Shown: piece after piece, positions 1 to 12,000 of the stretch
Numbering within the stretch: position 1 is the stretch's first letter
Layout: each line of letters opens with the position of its first letter
DNA from: Capsicum annuum
Taxonomy: Eukaryota; Streptophyta; Magnoliopsida; Solanales; Solanaceae
Length of the DNA: 64,000 nucleotides
Assembly (NCBI RefSeq): GCF_002878395.1
Contig: NC_061120.1
Span: 93,397,805 to 93,461,804, forward strand
Direction: 5' to 3'
Program-made: the position numbers and the translations under genes
The notes under the pieces: model-generated
What the model was told of the DNA's origin: nothing
The model's input: the letters and a program-made list of their open reading frames with translations, nothing else
The model's database searches: none

Positions 1-1037
1 AGGGTGTCAATACTGTGCCACTAGTAAGGACAGGCTGTGAGTAATCCCTCATCTAACAGGTACTTTAAGAAGAATGGTGGGACCCTCATCTAACAGGTTA
101 AGTCACCTCATCAACCCTTATCTAAAAGGTCAGATGCCTTAACCTACGCTGGCAACATAGTTCTGCAGTGCAAAGATTGCTTCTAAGAATCACACCCTCT
201 ACTCATAGCTGAGTTCCTATCCTTGGGCTAACTCGGTGTTGAATCGTAATACTATCTGATTATACACTAAATTAATTTTACTAAACTGACTAGACTGAGT
301 TCATTGAGTTCCGTTGATTGATAGAATATTATAGAGATCTGATAACTTACTAAGATTACAGAGATTACTGAGTTTTCCTGAGTCATAAGACTGACTGAAT
401 CCTACTGAACATGGCTTGACTGAGAGTAGCTTGAAAACTGACACTGGCTCTAGGCACAACTAAATTGTCGGGTACAAGTACCTCCAAGACTCAATAGTAT
501 GAAATTGACAAGACGTGACCCTTCTCGACACATGACCATAGTTAACTATTCATAGTACAATCATTGAGGATTTTTATAAAGTATTCTCATGCTATAAGCT
601 TACACATGAATAGGAATGCATGTAAACATATCATAATTTCATAAGCCTAATCTCATGAGCATTACGTCAATCCATTACAAAGCATAACAATAACGTGGGA
701 GTCATATCGAACATAAGGGATAAAACATAAATTCATCAATTTTGGTCACAAATGAGTCATAAGGCATAATTCCTATTCTCTTATGCATCTTATCAAACAC
801 CTTGAATGCACATCTTTAGGCTTAGACATGAATATTGAAATAATACTTCATGGCAATATTTTACACTTCCAATGCTAGAATTTCAATTACATACTAACAT
901 ATTTTCATGATAGTCATTAAAGAATTCAACTTGGAAATCAAACAACAACATAAAAATGGATATAACTTAATTCATACCATGGAATCCGAAGTTTATATTT
1001 CAAATAGGGTTTCTTGAGCTTCATGGGTGAACGGAAC
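1..1037 (-). mobile_element. LTR fragment of gypsy element A (B family), cut by the window edge
   Basis: The stretch matches the middle of the element B LTR around 34147-35195 in the same orientation. Shared landmarks include a 'caatac.gtgcca' stretch, repeated 'ggtac/ggtt' spacers with 'cctcatcaaccc', the 'cccaggactcgatag'-like stretch, and 'tcttgagcttcatgg' at the right end. No LTR terminus is visible: the left end is cut by the window and the right end joins RNase H coding sequence directly. The integrase and the first part of the LTR are therefore missing between the two. It is diverged from B, so A is a separate copy. Confidence 0.75.
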
Positions 1038-1841
1038 TCCAAGTCATGAGTACCGAAGTTCTTCTCATGAACTTTCAATTGCCTAGAAGCATAAGCTACT
1101 ACCTTACCATGTTACATCAACACACAACCCAACCCAACACGAGAAATATCACAATACACAATGAAGCCAGCATTACCCTTGGGCAAGGTCAAAATTGGAG
1201 GTGAAGTCAACTTATCTTTTAAATTCTCAAAACTACCCTCATATGTATCCGACCACAAGAACATAACCTTTTTTTTAGTCAACTTTGTCAACAAGAAAGC
1301 TATAGTAAAGAAACTTTCCACAAATCTCCTATAGTAACTGGCTAAATCCAAGAAGCTTCAAATATCGGTTGGAGTCTTAGGTTGAGGTCACTTCTTAACC
1401 ACTGCAAACTTTTATGGATCCACCATGATCCCTTCATTAGAGATAACATGACCAAGAAAAGTCATAACCTTCAACAAAAACTCACACTTAGATCTTGGAA
1501 TACAAGCGCTGAACCTTCAAGGTCTGCTACACAACACGAAGGTGATATACATAATCTACCTCACTCTTAGAGTAGACCAAGATGTCATTAATAAGACAAT
1601 GATGAACAAGTACAAAAACTGATGGAAGACCCTATTTATCAAATCCATAAAAATTGCTAGAGCATTGATCAACCTAAAAGATACAACTAAGAACTCATAG
1701 TGACCATTTGGGGTCCTGAAGACAGTCTTAGGGATGTCTACTTCCTAATCTTAAGCTTATGATAATCTGACCTAAGATAAATCTTAGAAAAATACTTCAT
1801 ATCTTACAGCTAATCAAATAAGTCATCGATCCTAGAAGGAT
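1038..1841 (-). pseudogene. Element A: RNase H start and C-terminal RT, broken
   Basis: Read on the minus strand this encodes the C-terminal part of a gypsy RT followed by the RNase H start. The longest open piece (1112-1351) contains 'YYRRFVESF', 'LTKLTKKK' and '[15 protein letters not shown]', the RT-RNase H connection typical of plant chromoviruses; the first RNase H aspartate (in YCD) is kept. Upstream RT sequence (about 1380-1841) is recognisable only through stops and frameshifts. It ends abruptly at the aggat duplication where another element inserted; the RT continues at 3436. No integrase follows. Confidence 0.75.
1837..1841. repeat. Putative target-site duplication, left copy (aggat)
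   Basis: The 5-bp aggat here is repeated at 3436-3440, on the two sides of the 1.6-kb insertion in the RT of element A. With one copy removed, the sequence reads 'cctagaaggat' directly into 'acttattctt', the expected RT sequence. The exact edge could shift by one or two bases. Confidence 0.55.
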
Positions 1842-3435
1842 GATTGGCATAACCCGACTGGGGGCCTTTTCGTAATAGGTATCCCAGGTTCGAAGGGACT
1901 AAAGACTACCCTCATTATCCAACCCAACCTCCAGTAGCGTACCCTGAGTTGGTTGAATTTCAAGCATATAACAAGAGAGTGTAACAACTCACATGAAGAT
2001 GTTGGATTAGAATCACAATCATGAATGGCATAATCGAGTCCATCTATCTCACATCAACCACCCAACTAAACCAAACCATTCCAAAGGCCATAAACTTGGC
2101 CATAACCAAATAGGTTCCAAAGCAAAATATAATTAATCCCAAAATGAAATATGATGGAACAGTGAGAAATTATGTCCAATGATGTTAGCCCACCAGCTTA
2201 TTCCAATGCTAAGGCTAACACCAATACCGATCCCACCCATTCAAACCCATGGTAGAACCATAAAGCCTCTAACTAAAAGAGTAATAAAATTCGGCAGGGA
2301 CATGCCCCTAACCATGGGCAAAACCAATATCAAAAATATAATTAAAGTATCTAGAAATATCCAAAGCATAAAATAAAGCTTTCCAAAAGGATAGAAGCTC
2401 ACCACTTTTGTCCAAATGCTGATCCTTAAGTCAATCACCTATAGACAGGTTAGCGGGTGTACACTAGCATGATCTCAAGATAAGGATAAAATAATGCCAC
2501 TTATAAAACCAAGTAAAACCATCCATATGCACACAACCATACATACATATATACATATATATATGTACATATATGCATATATACATATATATGTATATAT
2601 ATATATAACCATACCGGTAAAGGGGACCAGGTTTAGCATGCAATTAAAACCATTATCTAGGTTGTGTATCTTTGTCATCCTAATCCTCCCACGGGAAATA
2701 AATTACCAAGACAAGCCCAAAATTAATCCTCTAGTTTTAACCTTAGTTTTCCTTGCCCAAAAGTATTTGAGAGAATTATAAAGTGTTTTAGAAGAGTTTC
2801 TATGTGTTAGTGAATGAAATAATATAATAAATAACCTCCTAAGTAGGTTAGAAGTCATGGGACCTTATTAGGATAAGTGGGGTAAATATCCAGAATACCC
2901 CCACTTAAGTTGCCCAAAAACCCATCACAGGGGTACGACTAATGAGTCATACCCTCTAATATGATTGGTACCCTTAACTCGTATCCTAGCCTATTTCTTT
3001 GGATCCAACACTAGCTAGTATATGATTCATCCAAACAAGTTATATCCAAAGCATACAAATAGCACTATTTATCCCTTACCTTTGGTAGATTAAACCCAAG
3101 AAAGATTTTGATACTGTCTACTATACGAGTCTATGGTATGACTCGTACCCTATCTTATGGCTCATGGTGAGCCATTTGTACTCAGATCCAACCAAAGTAA
3201 CCAAGTCTAAGATTAATTTAAGGAACCAAAAAATTTATAACCACCAATATAACTCGTACCCCTAAGTCATATCCATTCTAGTAACCAAAATTTATCCCAC
3301 CAACCAACATAGGTAAGTATATGATAGGATCATACCATTTATACCCCATAATATGGCTCATTCGTATAAGTCATATTGGGTCTAGAGACTAGAATTCAAA
3401 GAAATTTTCTAAGGGTAAAAAACAAGGGTGTTATA
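1842..3435 (-). mobile_element. Putative solo LTR (about 1.6 kb) inserted in element A
   Basis: This block interrupts RT coding sequence and has no coding homology that I recognise. On the minus strand it begins TATAACACCC (an altered TGTAACACCC start) and ends with 'GGGTTATGCC', consistent with LTR termini that have mutated. It is bracketed by the aggat repeat. The first 500 bp in minus orientation (about 2930-3380) hold several copies of a 'gactcgtaccc/gagtcata' motif, a U3-like short-repeat block. A microsatellite lies inside. No internal domain, PBS or PPT is present, so a solo LTR left by recombination is the simplest reading; a non-autonomous element is possible. Confidence 0.5.
2536..2607. 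repeat. Imperfect (AT/ACAT)n microsatellite
   Basis: About 70 bp of alternating 'acatatat', 'gtacatat' and 'tatatata' units inside the putative solo LTR. It produces low-complexity tyrosine/isoleucine-rich reading frames on both strands that are not genes. Confidence 0.9.
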
Positions 3436-3775
3436 AGGATACTTATTCTTTATCATCATCTTATTCAACTAACGATAACCAATGCACATCCAAAGGGAAC
3501 TATCTTTCTTACTCACGAGCAACACTGGAGCACCCTAAGAAGACACACTAGGGCAAATAAAACCTTTATCTAAGATATACTTTAATTGATCCTTATGCTC
3601 CTTCAACTTAGCTGGAGCTATTCTATAAGGAGGGATAGAAATAGGTTGAGTGTTCGAAACAAGATCAATCAAAAAATCAATTTCCCTATCAGAAGGAACA
3701 CCAAAAAGATCATCAGTGAAAACCTTGGAAAACTCATTAACCACAGAAATGAATTCTATATCCTTCTAAGATGAG
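3436..3775 (-). pseudogene. Element A: N-terminal RT, broken
   Basis: Minus-strand translation gives the chromovirus RT entry region: 'NEFSKVFTDDLFGVPSDREI', '[18 protein letters not shown]', 'LKEHKDQLKYILDKGFICPS' and, past a stop, a degraded 'VLLVSKKDSSF'-like segment. This is the region between protease and the RT core, and it continues the RT left at 1841 once the intervening insertion is removed. Stops separate it from any upstream protease. Recognisable homology ends near 3775, where plus-strand gag-like sequence of another element starts. Confidence 0.75.
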
Positions 3776-3779
3776 ATGG

Positions 3780-4420
3780 TTCATGGATATATTGTAGGAT
3801 TAGCTTTGCTGCTATATCTAAAATTGGAGAAATTATTAGTGTCTAGGTCTTCTTTCGCTCAAGTTGTTGATTATTCAAGGACCATAGAAAAAGAATATAT
3901 TCAGACATATAAAGGTGGCGTTTAGATGATATGTCATCAGTATAGTGGTATTATCATCCTTTTTGAGAATAAGGATCCTCCCGATGAAGATCAACTTCAC
4001 TTCGAGCCTGTTAGTTCTACACATATAGCTTATCATACTGTAGGTGGATCTCAGATAAATAATAGTTGTCACAATAGGCAATATTCTAGTCATACCTTGT
4101 TGGATATTCTAAATGGATCTTAGGTCTATGGCAGCCATTTTGGATCAGTGGATGCATATCTCAGAGTATTTCTAGAGCTTTTTTTTTATGTAATAAGATT
4201 GGTCATTGGTTTAGAGAGTGGCCCAAATAAAGGTTGGTTGTTCATACATAATCAACATATGTTCCTCACAAGCCTAGATCTCCTAAGGTATGTTATGATT
4301 ATGAGGAGGATGGTCATTTTAGTAGGTAGTACCCCCTATGTCAGTTGGTTAGCTTGTCAGGGTCAGCTCGTGCTTCATTTTAGGTTAAAGCTTTAAGAAT
4401 TTATTACGACTATAACGAGA
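3780..4420 (+). pseudogene. Element G: decayed gag remnant
   Basis: In plus orientation a degraded gag C-terminus can be followed: 'RFVRGL'-like start, then 'FAQVVDYSRTIEKEY', a low-complexity linker, and 'PRSPKVCYDYEEDGHFSR' followed by a stop. The last piece resembles a CX2CX4HX4C zinc knuckle in which the second cysteine has become tyrosine and the fourth is lost. Several stops and frame changes interrupt it. The call rests on gag-like order and the knuckle remnant only, and is tentative. Confidence 0.45.
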
Positions 4421-6800
4421 GACCATTCATTATTCTAGAAAGTGTCCTTGATATATGATTATCATTCATTTAGTTTATTTAGACCAGTTTCATAGAGATA
4501 TAGCATCGTTAGTTAGAGGTACTGTACTTAGTGCCTGGGTTGCTAATTATGGGTTTATACATGCTTAAATTTATACTTTTTCAGGCATGTTAGTAATATA
4601 ACCTTAGACCTTATCAATATAGGTGCGATTTGACTTTCTATCTTTAATTTATTATTTAAAATATGTTGGGGTTTCCACACTCATCGGTAGTTCATGCCTT
4701 GATATTACTATACTCTTTGTTATTTGACTTGTCTGGAGTCATGCATAGTTGATTACCTGTGTAGATGATTTCTTATAGTAGTGAATTTAGTGAATTACTG
4801 TGGTATTTTCCTATGGGTGAAAGTCCTTTTTCTTTGGTATATGGACTTGTTGTGACCTTAGAGTGGTTTTGGTTATATTTTTCATTCTACTATTCCACTT
4901 GCACTTTATATTGTTGTTGGTAATGTTATTGCTTTGATTATGAATGATTTTTGCATGATAGACATCTTGACCGATATTATCTATTTAGTGTTTTCCTTCT
5001 TGCAGTTCTTATCCATTTGGCCTATAGCCTTAGTTGGTTGGTCTTGTTTTCTATTAATGATATAAGGTTAATTGCTGAGTGGGTTATTAAAGTAAAGGTA
5101 GATTTTTCCTTTCATGGTTATGTTGTGATTCTAGAATTGGTAACTCATTTTTATGGTTTATTTTAGAGATTAATTAGTTTGAGGTTATTTATTGAAGTGT
5201 GGAGGGTTTATTGTCTTGTAGTTTTCTTAATATTGGTATAGGTGTTGTCCTGGGTACACTATGTTTTTGATGATGTAGTTCACAATTCAATTAAGTTAAG
5301 GTTCAGTTAAGATAGATAATTTAGAAACTTTTCAATTTGCTAATTAGTTCAACTCGATTTGGCTACGTGGGATACTTCTTATTAGTGATATGTGCTAATG
5401 CGTATTTGTTATCGTAGATTAAGCATTTGATTCACCAAATTCAGGCTAAGATAATGACTTCTCTAAGTTTCTCAGGATTCGTCTACCATTAGTAATCTTC
5501 ACAGCCTTGACGAGTTCTTGGTTATGCTATGCTATATTATGCACTTCAAAAGATGTGGAGTTGATCGCTTGTCTGTTATGGAGGTGGTTTTCCCCATGGG
5601 GGTTTGATTATTTATCTATATTTACATTTTGGCTCTTGTTAGAATCATTATACATATGCCTGATTTCTAATTGTAAGGTTGATTTGGGTATTTAGAGTTA
5701 ATTAAGATTTGTTGTCTCAAGTTTTGGATTTCGACACCTGTAAATGATAGTATAGAAGTATTTCCTAGAATTTGCAGTATAAATACTTACACATCTATAG
5801 GATTGATTTAGATAGTTGGGAATAAATAGTTCATCTTATATGCTGAAGTTAAAGTTTTGGATTGTGTGACTTAGTTGCATCCTTCATTTCAAGTTTTAAT
5901 CAGTTATGCTTTCATCTATAGGCTAGCTAAGCCTTCTCTTTACATAAATATTTGGTATTCTTAGGTAAGATAGATTATGGTTGATAATGATCAGTTAATA
6001 ACTTATTGGCATATAATAATGGTTTTTTTTACCTTAGTTCTCAGACTTTGCCAGAATTTTGGATTACTGGCTCGACAAAAGTAGTGTGATCAAGTTAGAC
6101 TTAGCATGGATTCATCATTAGTTAGTGGGGCACCACAAAGAAGATCTTTCACTTTTGAGTGTTTATGCTTCAGACTCCTGACTATTAGTTTTATGGGTTA
6201 TCTGAACTAGTTGTCGCCTTGGAAAGAGATCACATGATTTAACCATCTCCTTTGTGTGTCCAGGATGTGCCTTATTGGATTATCCTTATGCTCATCATTA
6301 TGTAATTTTGGCGGATCAACTTTAGTTCCTCGTGGTTAGAGTGATGGGGTTACATAAAAAGGACTTAAATGATATTTTGTGTGGTTTGAAGTATATAGTA
6401 GGTTTGGAAAGGTAAATAAAGGTATATATTTGGATAATGGAGTTGGTTGCAAAATTCATGTCATGGATTTCATTTAGCTTGGCTGAATTTCAACTTGGTT
6501 ATGCTCATTTTATGGTTATATTAATGTGATGTAATTTGGGTTTGCGTTTATCATACATTGTCGATTTAGTTGGAGGCCAGTTGGTTTTTAAGGTTGGGTT
6601 TTGGTTTTTTATTGAAGGTAAATTAAGTAGTTAGTTGAAAGAGGGAAACCTATATAAAAATCCCTCAGAAGTCTTATTTCTTTATAGAAGTTATCTGGGA
6701 GACTTGCTCAGAGCATACGATCCCATTACCTCGCCCCTTTAAGCTTTTATGATCTTTTTATTTTTTGACTTTTGCGGATGAAAGTCATTTTGATTGTGGA
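4421..6800 (+). mobile_element. Element G: heavily eroded gypsy interior
   Basis: This 2.4-kb AT-rich stretch follows the gag remnant and has no long reading frame. Near 5330-5420 a plus-strand read of 'QFAN.FNSIW' resembles the 'LANRFVRLD' linker that precedes the integrase in some Solanaceae gypsy elements. I could not identify RT, RNase H or integrase motifs with confidence elsewhere. It is interpreted as the remainder of element G because of position and this one motif. The short open frames at 4951-5166 and 5507-5695 show no domain and are treated as chance. Confidence 0.3.
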
Positions 6801-6811
6801 TATTTTAATGA

Positions 6812-8459
6812 CCATCCAGGTTATTTTCTCAATTTTTGCCTATTTTCAGCATTGTAAGCCATCCCATGGTGGCTACAGGTCATTTATGACTTGTCAAAAT
6901 CATCGGCTAAGTTATTAAATAGTTTATTTAGGTTTTAGTCTCATTTTGCTATTTTTAAGGTATTGCTCTTAAGGAATTAGTATCGGATGAAAACTCCTGG
7001 TTAATGACATTGGATGCAAATTTTGAGAATGCCATTAGATCTAAAATATTAATTTTAGGCTGAGGGGACCTTTGGTTCTGGCACTAAGGCTTTAGGCTCA
7101 TTTTGGGCTATTGGGTGGATTATATGAAAAATGAAACTTTAGGTGTACGCCCCACATTTAGTCTAAATGGTCTCAAATATAAGTTTTGATTGTTCTATTG
7201 AGTAAGAAATTTAAAATTTGGTATGGTAGCATAGTTCATCTACGTGCACATGGTTTTGAACGAATCCCAAGCACCCCATCGTAGTCCATTTGGAATTAGG
7301 AAAATTAGGTACCTGGCATCTGCAACCTCTTAAGCGGACCTTTGGCCTCTTAAGCGATTGTCGATTAATTGTCCAGTGGAATTGCTTTAACAACCAACCT
7401 TTCTCTTGCATGGTCGCTTAAGTGATGACCTCATAGCTTAAGCGGCACTCGAATGCTTAAGCGAAAGATAAATTTTTATGGGGAATTGCTTAAGTTATCA
7501 TTTGACCGCGTAGCAGTGATTGGTTAAACAATTATTTATTCGCTTAAGAAATAACCGCTGGTATTATATGCCTTTCTTCACTTAATTTTCTTCTTATTTT
7601 AATAACACTTTCCCCTATTTTAGACAGCATGGAGCATGAAAGTGTGGGGAATCATCCAATTAAGATATGGTATGTTAGCCCAATGCTCCTCGATCATTTC
7701 TCATTATTTTCCCTCATCAATTTCCATCGTTTTAAATTTTTATAAATTAGGTCTTAAAATCCTTAGGCGTTGGGGGCTGATTTGGTCCTTGATTTATACT
7801 GCATTCTTGCTCAATGTTTTATCTTACATTTCTTGTTCTTTGGAGGATCTTAGGACATATTCAATTTTCGATTTTGTTTATGGGCCCTGTGTGCTCATTT
7901 TTTACCAAAATATTCACTCGACCTTTTATATATCAGTGTGAATCTTCTTTAATCCTATTGGCATAAAGGTTATTATTTTGATGGCGAGGTGATGTTTTGG
8001 GATCATGGGAAGAGATGAACACTTTGTGGACGATTCAACACTTGCGGTTCAGCATCAAGACAGACTTTAGTCTATTTTCATCAATGAGATTGTATATGCG
8101 TAGATTGCATATTAGGTAGGGATTATAGGATGCGATTATGAATAATGTATCATGACTTAGCCTATTTAGGGAATTTGGGGTAGAAATATGGCCTGAACCT
8201 TAGTATAAAATACCTTTCATGACCATAGAATCCTATCATGTTAGATTATAAACATATTGACCATAGTTTGATTCTAAGGATCCTTTATTATAAAGTTTAC
8301 TATTTAAATTAGTAAATTTGATCATAGTTTCCCATATTATTCTATTATTAATATGCTAGTTATGTATTGTTAGGCCTGAGGCTGCAGTTACAATACTAGT
8401 GGGACTCCAGGTGTGTATTCTATAATTATAAAGAATGTGGCTTTAGTCTATAGATTCTT
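6812..8459 (+). mobile_element. LTR H1 (long-LTR family), truncated at its 3' side
   Basis: The start 'ttttaatgaccatccaggttatttt' region resembles the start of LTR H2 at 8460 ('tgtaatgaccctttaggtta'), including the following 'tttctnnatttttgc' stretch, so this is read as a diverged copy of the same LTR. It carries a cluster of CTTAAG palindromes at 7320-7550. It ends where H2 begins, without a recognisable LTR end, PBS or interior. H2 may have inserted in it or the two may be fused by deletion. The 101-codon open frame at 7636-7941 lies inside and shows no domain. Confidence 0.4.
7320..7550. repeat. Cluster of seven CTTAAG palindromic motifs
   Basis: Within about 230 bp the hexamer cttaag occurs seven times, mostly as 'gcttaagcg' or 'tcgcttaag' with spacing of roughly 20-70 bp. 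The core is a perfect palindrome and the extended form cgcttaagcg is a 10-bp palindrome. It sits about 500-740 bp into LTR H1. Confidence 0.85.
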
Positions 8460-11400
8460 TGTAATGACCCTTTAGGTTATTTTCTATATTTCTGCTAATT
8501 TTTTCTATTAGAGCTTCTCTATCGATACCCCAATTCATTAATGAATTATTGGAACTATCAATTCGATTATCTGGCAGTTCATTTTGTTTTTAGAACAAAT
8601 TCCCTATTTTGAAGTCTTCGCTGATTCCAAATGGACACTAGGTGAAAACTTCAATTAGACAATCTCGAATGCAGATTTTGACTTTTCCAACATCTCCGAA
8701 ATGTTGACTTTAGGGTAGGAGGACTCTGGGTTAAGGTCATGAGGAAATCGAGCTCATTTCAACCTATTAGTTAGAATGTTATGAAATTGCAAATTGGGCA
8801 TGGGACCCATATTTTGTCAAAATATCCTTAGATGGAAATTTCAACCGCGCCATTGAGTTTGGAATGTCAAATTTTGTATGGTTACATAAATCACCCAGTT
8901 GAAGTCCATTTCGTACTTGGAATAAAATCTGGTGCATTTGGTTTCTGGTGCACCACAATAGCGACTCTTTCGATCGAGATTGTGAATTGCTTGAGAAATT
9001 ATGGATACCTCAATTTCATACTGATGGTCGCAATCATAATAGCTCGGATCATGATAATGGAACCCAAGGTCCTGGGCTGGGTGTAAATAGACCCTTATTT
9101 TACTATTTTTCTCTCATTAATCTCTTGAGATCTTAAAACGTAAATAGTAAGGTTAAGTGGGATTGAAGCTTGTAGGTGATTGGGAATCTTGATTAACGCG
9201 TAATCTTTCAATTTGAGGTAAGGATTCATCCTTTTCTTGGTAGATTTTCGTGACTTCTTGTTCAAAATCCCTAAAACATTTAGGGCTTTATTTTATCAAC
9301 AATTTAGCTTGAATTTCACATTTTTAAGGGCAATGATTCCTTGAGCATGTGAGAATGACATGTTGGTTTGAAAAATGTGATTTTCGTAAGTGGGACCTAT
9401 ATGGTGTTTTGGTATGATTTTTGGAACCGAAGTACAGTAATGCGATATGGTATCAATATTCTTGTATTGATGAGTAAAATAAATTTTGATAGCTTGGCAT
9501 CTTGCAGAAGCTCTTAGGAAGGGAAACGTGGTGCTTTATTGGATCTTGTGATCTTTCTTCGGTATCTAAGTAGGCTATGCTTTAACCCTTGTTAGATTAA
9601 GCTACTTCATAGTATGTTTATGTTATTGGGATAGATTTATGATGGGTTAGGTCTTGTTTGATAAATTGAAATACTTGGGATTAGTTGGATCATTTAGGCT
9701 CTTATTAGGATAGAATTAACTTAGTTACTCATTAATGAGAAGTTTTTTTGTGGTCACTTGTGTTTTGGATGAAATTCGCTCAAATTGCCTTACCGTAGGT
9801 GAAATTGATCTAGTTTATCTATATAGGGAGTAATCTTTATCCTAGATCTAGTTGTGTCTTGTTTAATATATAATAGTAGATTTAGATACCTTAGCCTAGT
9901 CTGGGGTAGACATTACTTGGTATGTGTTCTTGAGGATTTGGAAGGGGGCTCTTCGACCCACTTTAGGTCAAGACTTATGTTGGTTATTGAAGACCCTTTG
10001 ATATGCTTGTGTACATCTAGGAAAATGGTTATTTTGGTGATAATTAGACACCTTTGTACTTGTTGGTTATGATAAATGACGTTTGAAGTAATGCTTAAAC
10101 ATTTATGCTATATATATGGATTATTGGTTAAGCTTATGATGAGATATTAAATATGCTATTGTTTTGGCTATTGATTAGGCTATCGAATATACTATTGAAT
10201 TAGCCCTTGAGTATGATATTAACTAACCCATCAATTATACTATTGAGTATGCTATGAATAACTTATAGATTATGCCATGGACTACATATTGACCAATATA
10301 ATGATAAGCTATCTTTTATGACAATGATAAGCCATGAATTAAAAAATTGACAAGTTATTGCCTATGCTTAATAGTACATATTAATTATGTTAGAGGTCAT
10401 GCTGAATGGTTATATTAGTTAATACGTTATGGATCATGCTAAAGAGCATGCTTATAGATTACATTATTTTATATGCTAGTGATTATGCCAAAGATCGTGC
10501 TTGTTTACTATGTTTCCAATCTTTCTATTTTTTATACTAGAGTTCACAATTTTGATTAAGATTATTGATCATGTTAATATATTATTTTAATGGTTATATT
10601 GTTAAGTACTCTAATGATTATGCTATTGGCTGCATTAATGATGATATTTATTATTTATACCCAATAGAAATCAAGAGTATGGCTATGATATTGATGATAT
10701 TGATGCCGACAAAATGATGATTATGATATATATATATATAGATAACCGAAAAGACCAGAAGATGATTATGATGATATTTTGAGGATATTGTTTAATATCC
10801 CTACCAGTTAGAGTTTGTCTATACGTAGTATAATATGATGATGCACTTATTATGATATAATGACGTTGGTGTGTAAGATTTATATATTAGCTAATTTTAA
10901 AATGAGGAAATGGTAATAATGTTGCATGATGCGAATATACACTAATGAGATTATGATTAAGTGATAAATATTAATTAGTCGATAAAAATTAGCTAGTTGG
11001 TAAATATTGGTTAATTGGTAAATAATGAAAAGCTGATAAGTGATGATTAGCTGTTATATGAAGAGTAGTTAATAAGTTATTTTTATTTGATAAAGGATGA
11101 TTCATTGATACAAGGGGATTAATTGCTACATGATTAATAGTTTATGTGTTGATTACTTGGAAAATAATGAATAAGTATAATCGATGGTTATATTGTGGTA
11201 TGATTTGGAAATTCCAATGGTATTATGAGAGTTTATAAATGACGGTGATAGTCTATGCTATCTTGTTTGTACCTTCAAGGCATATAGGGGCTTGTGATGG
11301 GTTACTTACTTTTCTGCACCAATTGGCATATGGGAGCCAATTATGTAGTCATGATTGCATGTGTTAATGCTTTATGTTACCATATGATGATATAGTTATA

Positions 11401-11984
11401 TATTTATTAATGTTTAGCAATGTTGGAGATATTTTAGGTTCGTTTCCTTACCTTGACTTAGTTATGGTATCTTGCATTCTATCATTCTTATATCATGACT
11501 ACGCTCACCCAGTCGATGATGCCTACTAACTATCCATTGTTTTGGTGCTCATACTACACTCCTATATATTTTTGGTGAGGATTCGAGTACTAGTTATGGC
11601 CACTGATTCTTGTTTATGCGGTGTTGATATCTAAAGATAGGGTGAGCTCTTAGAGTCTAAGTCGCCAATTTCTTTCTATATTTCTATATTCAATCTTTAG
11701 TTTTGAGATAGATGTATTCACTATTCTAGAAACTTGGGTTGTATTATTATACTAGACTCTCTTGTATTCGCTCTACCAGGTCATGGAATAGCATTTATGT
11801 TGTGACCATATTTAAATTATTTCTATTGACTTGTTGTTTTTATCGTGTTGGATTGCCTATTGGGCCCTTTTTGGGGGCATTTCCCCCAAGTTAACCCATT
11901 ATGTTTAACTCCAAGTTATGGTTTGACTACCAACTCGCGGGATAGAGTAGGTACCATTATGACTCATAAATTGGTTCGTGATCA
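8460..11984 (+). mobile_element. LTR H2, about 3.5 kb, 5' LTR of element H
   Basis: Starts TGTAATGACC at 8460 and ends 'ggttcgtgatca' at 11984, immediately before a PBS-like sequence, so this is a 5' LTR in plus orientation. The end resembles the common Solanaceae LTR end '...gtgaca'. About 3.5 kb is long but within the range of plant gypsy LTRs. It includes an AT-rich block of short imperfect repeats at 10090-10760. Small open frames inside (8832-9086, 9854-10072, 11845-12063) have no domain support. A matching 3' LTR is not present in the window. Confidence 0.55.
10090..10760. repeat. AT-rich imperfect repeats of a 'ttatgctattga' type
   Basis: Variants of 'attatgctat', 'gattatgcta' and 'actattgagtatgcta' recur many times in irregular spacing over about 650 bp; a second patch with 'gataagtgatgattag'-like units follows at 10900-11160. 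Units are too diverged to define one period. The patch is inside LTR H2. Confidence 0.6.
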
Positions 11985-11986
11985 AT

Positions 11987-12000
11987 TCATATCAGAGCTT
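11987..12000 (+). other. Element H: degraded PBS for initiator-Met tRNA
   Basis: 'tcatatcagagctt' directly after the LTR end differs from the plant iMet-type PBS TGGTATCAGAGC at two bases near its start. Its position two bases downstream of the LTR supports the call. Confidence 0.55.

Noticed and set aside
2494..2781. 95-codon frame rich in Tyr, Ile and His
   Set aside because: It is a translation of the AT/ACAT microsatellite.
7636..7941. 101-codon open frame with hydrophobic residues
   Set aside because: It lies inside a diverged LTR, has no recognised domain or homologous frame in other copies, and its composition is what AT-rich DNA gives by chance.
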